Source: Planctomycetota bacterium
Lineage (GTDB): Bacteria > Planctomycetota > Planctomycetia > Gemmatales > Gemmataceae
DNA: 64,000 bases
Assembly: GCA_021413735.1 (NCBI GenBank)
Contig: JAIOPV010000178.1
Location: forward strand, 32,456 to 96,455
Reading direction: 5' to 3'
The position numbers and the translations under genes are program-made. The notes beneath the pieces are model-generated. The model was not told the origin of the DNA and ran no database searches. It saw only the letters and a list, made by a program, of their open reading frames with translations. Below, piece by piece: positions 7,623 through 16,102 of this stretch (its first letter is position 1; each line of letters opens with the position of its first letter).

Positions 7623-10615
7623 CCGCCAGCAAGCACTTCGAGCGGATGCAAAGCGACCCGTCCCGTGAGGTCGCGTATCTGGTGCCGACACGAGGTGCCA
7701 GTTGCCACGACAGTCGCATCCGGTTCGGCGTTCACCGACGGAATCAGCGACAGATTCGCGATCGCCACGCTCACGTCGTAATGCTCCTTCTCGTAGCCGA
7801 ACGAACCGGCCATGCCACAACAACCCGCGTCGAGCACCGTCAGGTCGGAACCACCCACGAGACGCAGCGCGTCAGCCGAACCCTTCACGCCAACCAGCGC
7901 CTTCTGATGGCAGTGGCCGTGGAAAAGCACCTTGCCCGTTCGCGTCGGCAGGTCGAGTGACAACCCGTTGTCACTGACCTGTTTCGCGAGCCATGAATCG
8001 GCCATCTCCGCCACGGCCGCGACTTTCTTGCCGGCAGAACCTGGCACCAACTCGGGCCATTCATCTGAGAGCGTCAGAATGCAGCTCGGCTCCAATCCCA
8101 GAATGGGCACGCCCTGCTCGGCGAAGCGTTCCAGCTTTGCGATGCCAGTCTTCGCCAGTTCGCGAGCATCGGTCAGGAAGCCTTTCGAGATCATCGCGCG
8201 ACCACAGCACACGCCCGCGAGTTCGACCGTGAACCCAGCACGTTCCAGCAGGGTGACCGCGGCGCGGCCGATCTGCGGTTCCTGGTATGTGGTGAAGCAA
8301 TCGTCGAGCAACACGACTTTGCCGGAGGGCGGAGGGCGGAGGGCGGAAGGCGGAGAAGACACTTTCCCCCTTCTGCCTTCAGCTTTCCGCCTTTCGGAGA
8401 ACCACTTCCGGAAGTGGTCGCGATGGAACTCCGGCAGGCTCCGGCGACGGTCGAAGCCAACGACACTTTCCATGATGCGGCGCACGAACGGTCGCCGTGC
8501 CAGCCAGTTGTTGAAGCCCGCGAACTTCACTGCAAGCGGACTCAGCCTGTGAATGTTCTTCACCGCGAGATGGCCGAGAGGTCGCGCACGGTTCGAATAG
8601 TACGCCTGCAAGAACTCGGCCTTCAACTTCGCCACGTCAACGTTCGCGGGGCACTCGCTCTTGCATGCCTTGCACGACAGACAGAGATCCATGACGTCGG
8701 CAACCCAGCGCTGCGAGAGTGGAAGCGTGGGGGTGGGCGAGAGGGGAGGTTCGGACATCGCCACCCGAAGCGCGTTCGCCCGTGCCCGCGTCGTGTGCAT
8801 CTCGTCGCGGGTCGCACGGTAACTCGGACACATCGCACCGCCTTGCGTTTTGCGGCACACCCCTGCACCGTTGCACGCCTCGGAGCTCCGAAAGAAGCCG
8901 CCTTGCTTCCCGAAATCCAACACGGTCGGCGGATCGCTCGGCAGCGGTCCCGGCGGCAGTCGCCAGTTCTCCTCCATCGCAGGAGCGTCCACGACCTTCC
9001 CCGGGTTCAGCACGTTCTCGGGGTCGAAACCGCGTTTCACCTGACGGAACGCCTCATACACTCGCGGACCGAACATCTTCCGATTCCACTCGCTTCGCAC
9101 GAGACCGTCACCGTGCTCGCCGCTCAGGCTGCCGTTGAAGTTCAGCACGAGGTCGGTCACGTCCTCCATGATCTGCCGCATTTTCACCACGTCGTTCGGA
9201 TCGTGCAGATTCAGCACAGGGCGAATGTGCAAGCACCCCACGCTCGCGTGACCGTAGAACGCACCATCGGTGCCGTGCCGGTGGAAGATCTCGCGGAACC
9301 TCGCAGCAAACTCCGGCAACCGCTCCGGACTGACCGCACAATCTTCCACGAATGTCGCGGGCTTGCCGTCGCCAGGCATCCCCCCGAGCAACGGCACCGC
9401 AGAACTTCGCAAGGCCCAGAGTGGATCGCGTGTTGCTGCGTCGAGCGCCGGAACCGAAGCGATCAAACCCACCGCCGGTCCGAGGCGTCGCTGGAGCTCG
9501 TGAACGCGATACGACACATCGGCTGCGTCGTCGGAACTGAACTCGACCATCAGCAGCGCTTCGGGCCGACCGCGAACCGCAGCCATCGTGTCCTTGAGGC
9601 TTCGCTGCTGGCGTGCGAGGTCAATGAGCATTCGGTCCATCAATTCGACGGCCGACGGGCTGAGTTCCATGCACATCGCGAGAGCGTCGAGTGCAGCGCC
9701 GAGCGAATCGAACTGCGGCACGAGCAACCCGCGATGCTTCGGTCTGGGCATGAGCGCCAGTTCTGCTTCCGCGATGACGGACAGCGTGCCTTCGGAGCCG
9801 ACGAGCAGGGGCACCAAAGAAGGCGGAGAGCGGAAGGCAGAAGGGGGAGTTAAAACCGAAGACAATTCTGGTCCGCCTTCCGCCTTCTGCCTTCCGCCTT
9901 CGACCAAAGCCGCGAGGTTGTATCCCGACACCTTCCGCACGATCTTCGGCGTGCGAGCGAGAATCTCGGCTGCATTCTCGCGAACAGCGGTGTCGGCTGC
10001 TCGGTAGGCGTTGCCCTCACGCGTCCGCAGTTCCAGCTTTCGCTCGTACTCCAACGGAGTGAGCGAACCGAAGGTGGCACGCGAGCCGTCGGACAGAATC
10101 ACATCGAGGGACCGCACGTGATCCACCGTTTGGCCGTACACCACCGACCGTGCGCCAGCCGAGTTGTTGCCGAGCATTCCGCCAAGCGTGGCTCGGCTCG
10201 CGGTCGCCACATCCGGACCGAAGATGAACCCGTAGCGCGCGACTTCGCGGTTGAGTTGGTCAAGCACGACGCCGGGCTGAACGCGCACTTTCTGCCCGCT
10301 GACATCCACGGGGCCAACGGTATTCAGGTACTTCGAGCAGTCGATTACGACGCCCGGCCCGATCGACTGCCCCGAAAGGCTGGTGCCGCCGCCGCGTGCG
10401 GTGATGGGCACGCCGAGGTCAGCCGCGATTTGCACGGTTGCGACCAGATCATCGGGCGTCTTCGGGATGGCGACGCCGAGCGGCCGCACGGAATAATGGC
10501 TGGCGTCGGTGGCGTAGAGATGACGGCTCGTGTCGTCGAACCGAACTTCGCCGGTGGTGTGTTTACGCAGATTGCGAACAAGAGAATCGCGGCGTTCGGT
10601 AGCGAAGTCATGCAT
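7619..10615 (-). CDS. FAD-linked oxidase fused to Fe-S/CCG module (YdiJ type)
   Basis: 998 residues. An N-terminal PCMH-type FAD domain ([29 protein letters not shown]) is followed by a ferredoxin part with [12 protein letters not shown] and an earlier Cys cluster, then two cysteine-rich CCG segments (GVCCGRAM and [12 protein letters not shown]). This is the order of E. coli YdiJ, a D-2-hydroxyglutarate dehydrogenase of similar length, so an FAD-dependent D-2-hydroxyacid dehydrogenase passing electrons to a quinone is likely. The start at 10615 fits the family; the frame stays open far upstream through repeats. Two in-frame repeat insertions (8322-8397 and 9820-9902) add odd Pro/Arg-rich segments near residues 240-265 and 740-765. 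Confidence 0.88.
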   Translation of the reverse strand: MHDFATERRDSLVRNLRKHTTGEVRFDDTSRHLYATDASHYSVRPLGVAIPKTPDDLVATVQIAADLGVPITARGGGTSLSGQSIGPGVVIDCSKYLNTVGPVDVSGQKVRVQPGVVLDQLNREVARYGFIFGPDVATASRATLGGMLGNNSAGARSVVYGQTVDHVRSLDVILSDGSRATFGSLTPLEYERKLELRTREGNAYRAADTAVRENAAEILARTPKIVRKVSGYNLAALVEGGRQKAEGGPELSSVLTPPSAFRSPPSLVPLLVGSEGTLSVIAEAELALMPRPKHRGLLVPQFDSLGAALDALAMCMELSPSAVELMDRMLIDLARQQRSLKDTMAAVRGRPEALLMVEFSSDDAADVSYRVHELQRRLGPAVGLIASVPALDAATRDPLWALRSSAVPLLGGMPGDGKPATFVEDCAVSPERLPEFAARFREIFHRHGTDGAFYGHASVGCLHIRPVLNLHDPNDVVKMRQIMEDVTDLVLNFNGSLSGEHGDGLVRSEWNRKMFGPRVYEAFRQVKRGFDPENVLNPGKVVDAPAMEENWRLPPGPLPSDPPTVLDFGKQGGFFRSSEACNGAGVCRKTQGGAMCPSYRATRDEMHTTRARANALRVAMSEPPLSPTPTLPLSQRWVADVMDLCLSCKACKSECPANVDVAKLKAEFLQAYYSNRARPLGHLAVKNIHRLSPLAVKFAGFNNWLARRPFVRRIMESVVGFDRRRSLPEFHRDHFRKWFSERRKAEGRRGKVSSPPSALRPPPSGKVVLLDDCFTTYQEPQIGRAAVTLLERAGFTVELAGVCCGRAMISKGFLTDARELAKTGIAKLERFAEQGVPILGLEPSCILTLSDEWPELVPGSAGKKVAAVAEMADSWLAKQVSDNGLSLDLPTRTGKVLFHGHCHQKALVGVKGSADALRLVGGSDLTVLDAGCCGMAGSFGYEKEHYDVSVAIANLSLIPSVNAEPDATVVATGTSCRHQIRDLTGRVALHPLEVLAGG
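8322..8397. repeat. GGCGGAAG repeat inside a coding region (family F)
   Basis: Tandem GGAGGGC/GGCGGAAGG units are followed by the complementary TTCTGCCTTC-AGCTTTCCGCC arm, giving a hairpin of about 76 bases. In the minus-strand protein it reads KAEGRRGK...[12 protein letters not shown] in frame. Confidence 0.8.
9820..9902. repeat. GGCGGAAG repeat inside a coding region, second copy (family F)
   Basis: AAGGCGGAGAGCGGAAGGCAG on the left and CCGCCTTCCGCCTTCTGCC on the right. It encodes [10 protein letters not shown]...[10 protein letters not shown] in frame, in a loop of the FAD domain. Confidence 0.8.
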
Positions 10616-10625
10616 CCGGCTATTG

Positions 10626-10800
10626 TCCGTATGTTGCCCCCATGGGGCAACCGCTTCGCTTATTCGGATGTCGTCCCAAAGGGACGACATCTTCACGGTG
10701 CGTCTTGTCCGTGCCCGTGCCCGAATTCGTTTTTGTTTTTCCCGCCTTCCCGTCGTTGGTCGTCCCGTTGGGACGACCGCTTCACGGTGCGTCTGGCTTC
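10626..10800. repeat. composite of family D hairpins and a family A fragment
   Basis: Three hairpins (TTGCCCCCATGGGGCAACC, GTCGTCCCAAAGGGACGAC, GTCGTCCCGTTGGGACGACC) each come before a CTTCA tag, with GTCCGTGCCCGTGCCCG between them. The phrase CTTCACGGTGCGTCT is repeated directly. The rest of the gap 10801-11104 holds no gene that I can support. Confidence 0.7.
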
Positions 10801-11104
10801 CCCGCTTCCCCACATTCCCCAATTGTGACTTCACTACCCATCGCAATCTTCCCCATTAGACCAAACCCACTATTCGCGATTCCCGTCACACACGGTCCAT
10901 TCTGGAATCTTGCTCAAGACGACGTTCCACCTATGCCGATTCTTCCAAACAGCAGGACGATATGCATTGTCCGGCCCAGGGTGAGTATCGGGGGATGCTC
11001 ATCAGTCGCACCGAGCGACAACTGGGAACGAGTCGCCGGATCAGGGGGAGTGCTCGGCCGGCGGCCGTGTCGTCCCGCCACGGCTGGCAGAGCAGGAGCG
11101 TGCC

Positions 11105-12682
11105 ATGCGGAAAAGATTTCTGGGATCTATCGCTGCGTTGGCGGCAGGAGCCAGCGCAGCTTGGGGTCAAAGCCCGATGCCGGTTACACCGGCAGGAGGA
11201 GCCCCAGCGGCCATCGCCCGCGCCGGGGATATCATTCCCGTGCAAGGGCCTGCGCCGGTCGTCATGCCACCCATTGCAGTCGGCCCACCGGGCGATCCGC
11301 AAGGGCTGGGGCCAACGGCAGGCCTCGGGCCACCGCCTGGGCCAATGTACCCGAACCCGGGGCCATACACGGCTCCGATGTATCAGCCACCACCGCCATC
11401 CGGCTACGGTGCCGCGAGCACGGTTTGGTTCACGGGTGAATACTTTATCGGGTTCGGAACTTCCGAGCACGTGGGCTTCCCACTGCTCACGTCCGGCTCG
11501 CCGGGCCAGAAGGGCATCATCGGAATGCCGACAACCACCACCCTCATCGGTGGCGGTAACATCAACCTCGGCGGGATCAGTGGGTTCCGATTGGGTGGTG
11601 GGTTCTTCGGCGATGCCGACCGCCGTTTCGGCTTCGACTTCAGTAGCTTTTACGCCCAGCCGACCGAGTACTCGAAGACGTTCGACGCGAACTCGGGCAA
11701 CGCCGGACCCGATCAGATTGCGGGGGTGGTCTCCCAGTTCGGGGCAACCGCGGGAGCCGGAATTCCGGTGCTGGCTCGGCCATTCATCGACACCACAACT
11801 GGAGCTAGTACCAGCTTGGTCGTCGTGAGTCCGGACATCCCAGGTGCCATCCCGGGGACGAGTTCCCTGTCGGTCGGAAGGGCAAGCGTTTCGGTTCGCA
11901 GTTCGCTGTGGTCTGCTGATCCCAGCGCGATCTTCAACGTGTTCCGATCGGACCCGACCCGACGACTGATGTTGTCTTTCGATGCACTGGCTGGTTACAA
12001 GTACCTCCAGTTCGACGAAGAGTTCGTCATGAGCTCGCATACCCTGCTTCGGGGTTTGACGCCGGTCGAAACGTTCTCCACAGGGCCGTTCGGGGTGCCT
12101 GTTTCGAATGGCATCACCTTGACGCCAACCCCCGTGGGTGTTGGTGGAGTGACCACGCGGTCGCCCTCGTCCCTGGACATCGCGGACCGGTTCGTGACGA
12201 CGAACAAGTTCAACGGCGGTAACTTAGGCTTCAAGGCCGAGGCTCGCTACGGGATGTTCACCTTCTCCACTCGGGCGATGGTTGGCATCGGCCAGATGCA
12301 TGAGACGTTGCGAATCCGGGGGGTGACCTCGTTCCAGAATACGGACAACGGCCGCTCAGGCTTCGCTTACGGTGGTCTGTACGCCAACGCTTCGAACATC
12401 GGGACGTACACGAACGACGAGTTCTGTATCATCCCGGACCTGAACGCGACGGTTGGCATCAACCTGACGAAATCGCTGAGCATGTATGTCGGTTACAACG
12501 TCATCTACATTAGCAAGTCGATTCGACCGGGTAACCAGTTGAATCCGGTCATCGATGCCTCGACGGTTCCGTTCAGTCAGACCTATGGAGCTGCCGGTTC
12601 GATTCCGGGTGTCATGAAGCCCATGATTCAGCAGGAATACTGGCTCCAGGGTGCAAGCTTCGGGTTCGCGTTCAAGTACTGA
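11105..12682 (+). CDS. BBP7 family outer-membrane beta-barrel protein
   Basis: 525 residues. Residues 1-22 are a signal peptide (MRKRFLGSIAALAAGASAAWGQ). A Pro/Gly-rich linker follows to about residue 95, then alternating aromatic strands: WFTGEYFIGFG, RLGGGFFGDADRRFGFDFSSFY, LSFDALAGYKYLQFDEEF, and the end FGFAFKY, a typical barrel C-terminus with a final aromatic. This is the layout of planctomycete BBP7 proteins, taken to be outer-membrane porin-like barrels. AGGAG stands 7 bases before the ATG. It is monocistronic, preceded by a repeat-rich gap. Confidence 0.85.
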   Translation: MRKRFLGSIAALAAGASAAWGQSPMPVTPAGGAPAAIARAGDIIPVQGPAPVVMPPIAVGPPGDPQGLGPTAGLGPPPGPMYPNPGPYTAPMYQPPPPSGYGAASTVWFTGEYFIGFGTSEHVGFPLLTSGSPGQKGIIGMPTTTTLIGGGNINLGGISGFRLGGGFFGDADRRFGFDFSSFYAQPTEYSKTFDANSGNAGPDQIAGVVSQFGATAGAGIPVLARPFIDTTTGASTSLVVVSPDIPGAIPGTSSLSVGRASVSVRSSLWSADPSAIFNVFRSDPTRRLMLSFDALAGYKYLQFDEEFVMSSHTLLRGLTPVETFSTGPFGVPVSNGITLTPTPVGVGGVTTRSPSSLDIADRFVTTNKFNGGNLGFKAEARYGMFTFSTRAMVGIGQMHETLRIRGVTSFQNTDNGRSGFAYGGLYANASNIGTYTNDEFCIIPDLNATVGINLTKSLSMYVGYNVIYISKSIRPGNQLNPVIDASTVPFSQTYGAAGSIPGVMKPMIQQEYWLQGASFGFAFKY

Positions 12683-12924
12683 CCTCATTCCGGCCCCCCG
12701 GCCGACACGCTCCCGCCCGTGGGCTTTTGCCTGCGGGCGTGTTCGTTTGGTTCGTGTTTGGTGTTGAGTGTTTTGGACGGTCTCTTTCGCGTTCGCAAGT
12801 CACGACTCAGACCACATTCGCCACATTCGCCATTACCCCGACTGCCGGCGTTGTAACCGCGACCGGATCGAGGGTAGCATGTCAGGAAGGAACACAATTC
12901 GCAGATACGTCAGGGACGAGCCCA

Positions 12925-14751
12925 ATGGCGAAGGCCAAAAACCCAGAACCGATAACCCCATCACCTGCGTCGGCGGAATACACAGTCGTCGCTCGGCGCT
13001 ACCGTCCACAGCAGTTCGCCGAATTGATCGGGCAAGAACACGTCGCCAGCGCCCTCATCAACTCACTGCAATCGGGTCGCGTTGCTCACGCTTATCTGTT
13101 CACCGGGGCACGCGGCGTCGGCAAGACGAGTGCGGCCCGCATTCTCGCCAAAGCACTGAACTGCGTCGAAGGCCCGACCCCAACGCCGTGCGACAAGTGC
13201 AACAACTGTAAAGCCATCGCCACTGGCGACGACGACGACGTTCGCGAAATCGACGGTGCCAGCAACAACAAGGTCGAAGACATTCGCGATATCCGGCACG
13301 GCGTCGGTGCGAGCACCATGCGCAGCCGGTACAAGATCTACATCATCGACGAAGTCCACATGCTCTCGACGCCGGCGTTCAACGCTCTGCTCAAGACGCT
13401 CGAAGAGCCACCGCCGCACGTCAAGTTCATCCTCGCCACGACCGAAGTGCAGAAGATCCCGATCACGATCCTGTCGCGGTGCCAGCGGTTTGACTTCTCG
13501 CACGTCGGACCTGGAAAGATATTCGACCAACTGAAGAAGATCGTCGAACGCGAGAAGCTCCAGGCGGACGACGACGCCCTGAAACTGATCGCGAGGCGGG
13601 CCGGCGGCTCGATGCGCGATTCGCAATCACTGCTCGATCAGCTTCTCGCGTCGTGTGCTGGGAAACTCACTTCCGAGCAGGTCAATGCCGTTCTCGGCAC
13701 GGCGGGCGACGAACGGGTCACGGAGCTTGCTGCCGCGATTCTGAAGCATGATGCGAAGTCCGCTCTCGATCTGCTTTCCGTGTGGGTCGAACGCGGGCTT
13801 CAGATCGGGGAACTCGTCGATCAGTTGGTGGGGTATTGGCGATCGCTCATGCTCGTGAGTTGCGGCGGGCCGGATGTGCGGGAGCTTCCCGTGACGCCGA
13901 CCCAGAAAGAAGCGGTCATCGGGCAGGCAAAACTGACAAACCTCGACGCAATTCTTGCCGGTCTTGAAGTGTGGACCGTCACGCGGTCGCGGCTCCGAGA
14001 TACCCCACATACCCAGGTTTTACTGGAGATGGCGGTCGTGCGGTTGTGCCGAATGGATGAACTGCTTTCAGTCGGCCAGCTCATTCAGGCGTTGAGCCAA
14101 CCGGGGGCTGTAACTGTGTCGGCGGGGGCTTCCGCGAAGCCAGGAAAGGCAGTTGTTGCCCCACCAGAAGCAGGCGAGAGCGCAAAAAAAAACGGCCAAC
14201 TGACGCCTAACGCGGCAGTCAGCGGCCAGGTGAACACGAGCGAGAACGCGACCTTAACTCTTTCAGAATCAACGCTTGGGGAAGTGTGGAAGCGACTGCT
14301 TCAGCTTACGGGTGAGCGGTACGCGATTCTTGGCAACTATCTCAAAGTCGCAAATTCATATGCAATTTTCGGGCCAAACGCTCTAGCTATCCGATTCAGT
14401 GCGGAGTATAACCACCAGTACGAAGCGTGTGCTGGCGAAGCGAGTACGAAGCGACTTCAGGAGGTTCTGACAGCGGTTCTCGGTGCTCCTGCTCAGGTGC
14501 GAGTCGATCGAGTCTCAGGGTCAGCAGCGGTCGCCCAAACAGGGGCTTCCACCAACGGACCAATGAACGGAGCGGACCGCAAGAAGCACCTGATGTCGTT
14601 GCCGTTGTTCGCGAAAGCGAGCGAAACATTTGGAGCGCAGATTTGGCACGTGGACGACGAATTCGACCCCGCAGCCAAGCCCCGCAAGTCCGGAACGACC
14701 GAAACGGATGCCGACGATGCGGAAGATGCTCCCACCACCGATGAGATCTGA
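12925..14751 (+). CDS. dnaX: DNA polymerase III subunit tau/gamma
   Basis: 608 residues; clamp-loader ATPase. Walker A is GARGVGKTS, the Zn-binding CDKCNNC follows, the DEVH box lies in IIDEVHMLS, and sensor 1 is ILATTE. The start at 12925 (MAKAKNPEP) is used because AEYTVVARRYRPQQF follows closely. The region after residue 410 is Ala-rich and carries nine A at 14184-14192 (codons 420-423), followed by a stem-loop; slippage into either other frame stops within eight codons. So a shorter gamma-like form of about 428 residues is likely as well as full-length tau. It heads the dnaX-ybaB-orf-recR block. Confidence 0.95.
   Translation: MAKAKNPEPITPSPASAEYTVVARRYRPQQFAELIGQEHVASALINSLQSGRVAHAYLFTGARGVGKTSAARILAKALNCVEGPTPTPCDKCNNCKAIATGDDDDVREIDGASNNKVEDIRDIRHGVGASTMRSRYKIYIIDEVHMLSTPAFNALLKTLEEPPPHVKFILATTEVQKIPITILSRCQRFDFSHVGPGKIFDQLKKIVEREKLQADDDALKLIARRAGGSMRDSQSLLDQLLASCAGKLTSEQVNAVLGTAGDERVTELAAAILKHDAKSALDLLSVWVERGLQIGELVDQLVGYWRSLMLVSCGGPDVRELPVTPTQKEAVIGQAKLTNLDAILAGLEVWTVTRSRLRDTPHTQVLLEMAVVRLCRMDELLSVGQLIQALSQPGAVTVSAGASAKPGKAVVAPPEAGESAKKNGQLTPNAAVSGQVNTSENATLTLSESTLGEVWKRLLQLTGERYAILGNYLKVANSYAIFGPNALAIRFSAEYNHQYEACAGEASTKRLQEVLTAVLGAPAQVRVDRVSGSAAVAQTGASTNGPMNGADRKKHLMSLPLFAKASETFGAQIWHVDDEFDPAAKPRKSGTTETDADDAEDAPTTDEI
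14172..14227 (+). promoter_or_regulatory. predicted programmed frameshift/slippage cassette in dnaX
   Basis: AGGCGAG (14172-14178) is SD-like. Nine A follow at 14184-14192 and then a stem-loop: GGCC (14194-14197) and CTGAC (14200-14204) pair with GTCAG (14218-14222) and GGCC (14224-14227). The -1 frame meets TAA at 14208-14210 and the +1 frame TGA at 14201-14203. This matches the three-part E. coli dnaX signal, and the A9 run of Thermus thermophilus dnaX. Confidence 0.8.
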
Positions 14752-14755
14752 CACC

Positions 14756-15112
14756 ATGTTTAAAGAACTCGGCTCGATGCTCAGCATCCTCAAGAATCAG
14801 GGGAAGATTCAGGAGGAGATTCAGAAGTTCCAGGCGCAAGTTGGGAACATCACTGCCGAGGCGTCGGCCGGCGCTGGTTACGTCACGGTGAAGGTGAATG
14901 GCCGCATGGAGATTCTGGCAGTTCGCATCTCCGAAGAAGCCATGAAGCTGAACGACCGCGAGATGCTCGAAGACCTGATCGCCGGGGCCACGAATCAGGC
15001 GTTGAACAAGGTTCGCCAGCAACTGGCAACGGAAAGCGAAAAGATGGCTTCGAACATGGGCTTGCCGCCCGGCATGCTCGGGAGTGGGGGATTTCCGGGA
15101 ATGGGAGGCTGA
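14756..15112 (+). CDS. ybaB: YbaB/EbfC nucleoid-associated protein
   Basis: 118 residues, in the usual position directly after dnaX (4 bases). The family is a small homodimeric DNA-binding protein. Diagnostic here are the helical N-terminus (MLSILKNQGKIQEEIQKFQ), the strand GYVTVKVNGRMEILAVRI, the loop DREMLEDLIAGATNQAL, and a Met/Gly-rich tail (GLPPGMLGSGGFPGMGG). Co-translated with dnaX and probably with the small gene following. Confidence 0.93.
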   Translation: MFKELGSMLSILKNQGKIQEEIQKFQAQVGNITAEASAGAGYVTVKVNGRMEILAVRISEEAMKLNDREMLEDLIAGATNQALNKVRQQLATESEKMASNMGLPPGMLGSGGFPGMGG

Positions 15113-15115
15113 ACG

Positions 15116-15388
15116 ATGCGAGAGTTTATCGTCACGCTCCGGTGTGGGAAGCGTTACACGGTCAAAGCCGACCGGGTAGCAGTTCACAACGCACAATACC
15201 TCGCGCTCCTGGTCGATCGAGCTGCGATCGCGAATAACCCCGCTCCTGAGGGCGACATTGTTTCGCTGTTTGAACGGTCGCAGGTGACCGCGGTTATGAC
15301 GCGGGAACATCTCGTTTCGGAAGAGAAGTGCGATTCGACCCCTGGGCCATATGTGGTCGGTGGGGGCGATGACCCGATTCCGTTCTGA
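15116..15388 (+). CDS. small hypothetical protein in the dnaX-recR block
   Basis: 90 residues, starting three bases after ybaB stops. MREFIVTLRCGKRYTVKADRV suggests a small beta-rich domain. I do not recognise the family. Position and spacing make co-expression with dnaX, ybaB and recR likely. Confidence 0.75.
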   Translation: MREFIVTLRCGKRYTVKADRVAVHNAQYLALLVDRAAIANNPAPEGDIVSLFERSQVTAVMTREHLVSEEKCDSTPGPYVVGGGDDPIPF

Positions 15389-15391
15389 TGA

Positions 15392-15436
15392 GGTCTCGCC
15401 GCAAGCGGCGTAACGCTGCGCCGCAAGCGGCGAATT
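15392..15436. repeat. GCCGCAAGCGGCG palindrome (family G)
   Basis: Two direct copies of the self-complementary GCCGCAAGCGGCG, one followed by TAACGCTGC. It lies between the small gene and recR. Other members are at 19335, 22752, 26552, 40584 and 58138. Confidence 0.8.
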
Positions 15437-15449
15437 TGCGAGGTATGAC

Positions 15450-16049
15450 GTGGCCGACGTTGGCGGAGTGATCGCTCGATTGCTTGAGGAGTTGACCAAA
15501 CTCCCAGGCATCGGTCCGAAGAGCGCAGAGCGAATCGCCCACTTTTTGCTGTCGGGTGACCGCCACAACGCGGTATCCCTAGCGAACGCTTTGCGAGGGG
15601 TCGCCGAGAAGGTGCGTGCCTGCCGTGAGTGCTTCAACCTCACGGAAGGCGAGTTGTGTCCGATCTGTGCCGACCCCAAGCGAGATGGCGGGTTGGTGTG
15701 TGTGGTCGAAACCCCGCGTGATGTGGGGTCGTTCGAGCGAGCGGGGACATTCCGGGGACGCTATCACGTCCTCGGCGGTCGCCTTGCTCCCCTCGACGGA
15801 ATGGGGCCGGATCGGTTGACGTTTACGGCTCTGGTCGAACGGATTCGCAAAGGGGGCGTGCGAGAAGTGATTCTCGCAACAAGCCCGACTCTGGAAGGCG
15901 ACGGAACCGCCCTGTTCGCGTCGAATTTATTGTCAGGAACATCGGTGTCTGTGACCCGTTTGGCACGAGGATTGCCGAGCGGGAGTTCTCTTGAGTTGGC
16001 GAACGCTCAAATGCTGTCCGAGGCTCTGGAAGGTCGGCGGGCGTTCTGA
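15450..16049 (+). CDS. recR: recombination protein RecR
   Basis: 199 residues, the normal RecR size. In order: helix-hairpin-helix LPGIGPKSAERIAHFLL, the four-cysteine zinc finger CRECFNLTEGELCPIC, and the Toprim domain with VVETPRDVGSFERAG and GRLAPLDGMGPD. RecR with RecF and RecO loads RecA at gaps. The GTG start follows a GCGAGGT motif. The dnaX-ybaB-recR order is widely conserved. Confidence 0.95.
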   Translation: MADVGGVIARLLEELTKLPGIGPKSAERIAHFLLSGDRHNAVSLANALRGVAEKVRACRECFNLTEGELCPICADPKRDGGLVCVVETPRDVGSFERAGTFRGRYHVLGGRLAPLDGMGPDRLTFTALVERIRKGGVREVILATSPTLEGDGTALFASNLLSGTSVSVTRLARGLPSGSSLELANAQMLSEALEGRRAF

Positions 16050-16102
16050 CTCGGAGGCGAGCTGGGAAACCGGAGCCTCGACCAGTCAATGGAGACGGTG
16101 AG

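Noticed and set aside
8414..9853. Long plus-strand open frame (479 codons)
   Set aside because: It lies antisense within the YdiJ-like gene, whose FAD and Fe-S motifs are clear. The plus-strand product is Arg/His-rich without motifs, as expected of a shadow frame at high GC.
10962..11828. Plus-strand open frame (288 codons) before and over the BBP7 gene
   Set aside because: Overlaps the signal peptide and barrel of BBP7 in another frame; composition is random-like.
12705..12745. SRP RNA or other ncRNA near dnaX
   Set aside because: Only a weak CGCCCG/CGGGCG hairpin is seen; no 4.5S-like tetraloop or conserved core.
14396..15679. Minus-strand open frame (427 codons)
   Set aside because: Antisense to dnaX, ybaB and recR; product is Arg/Ser-rich with no domain.
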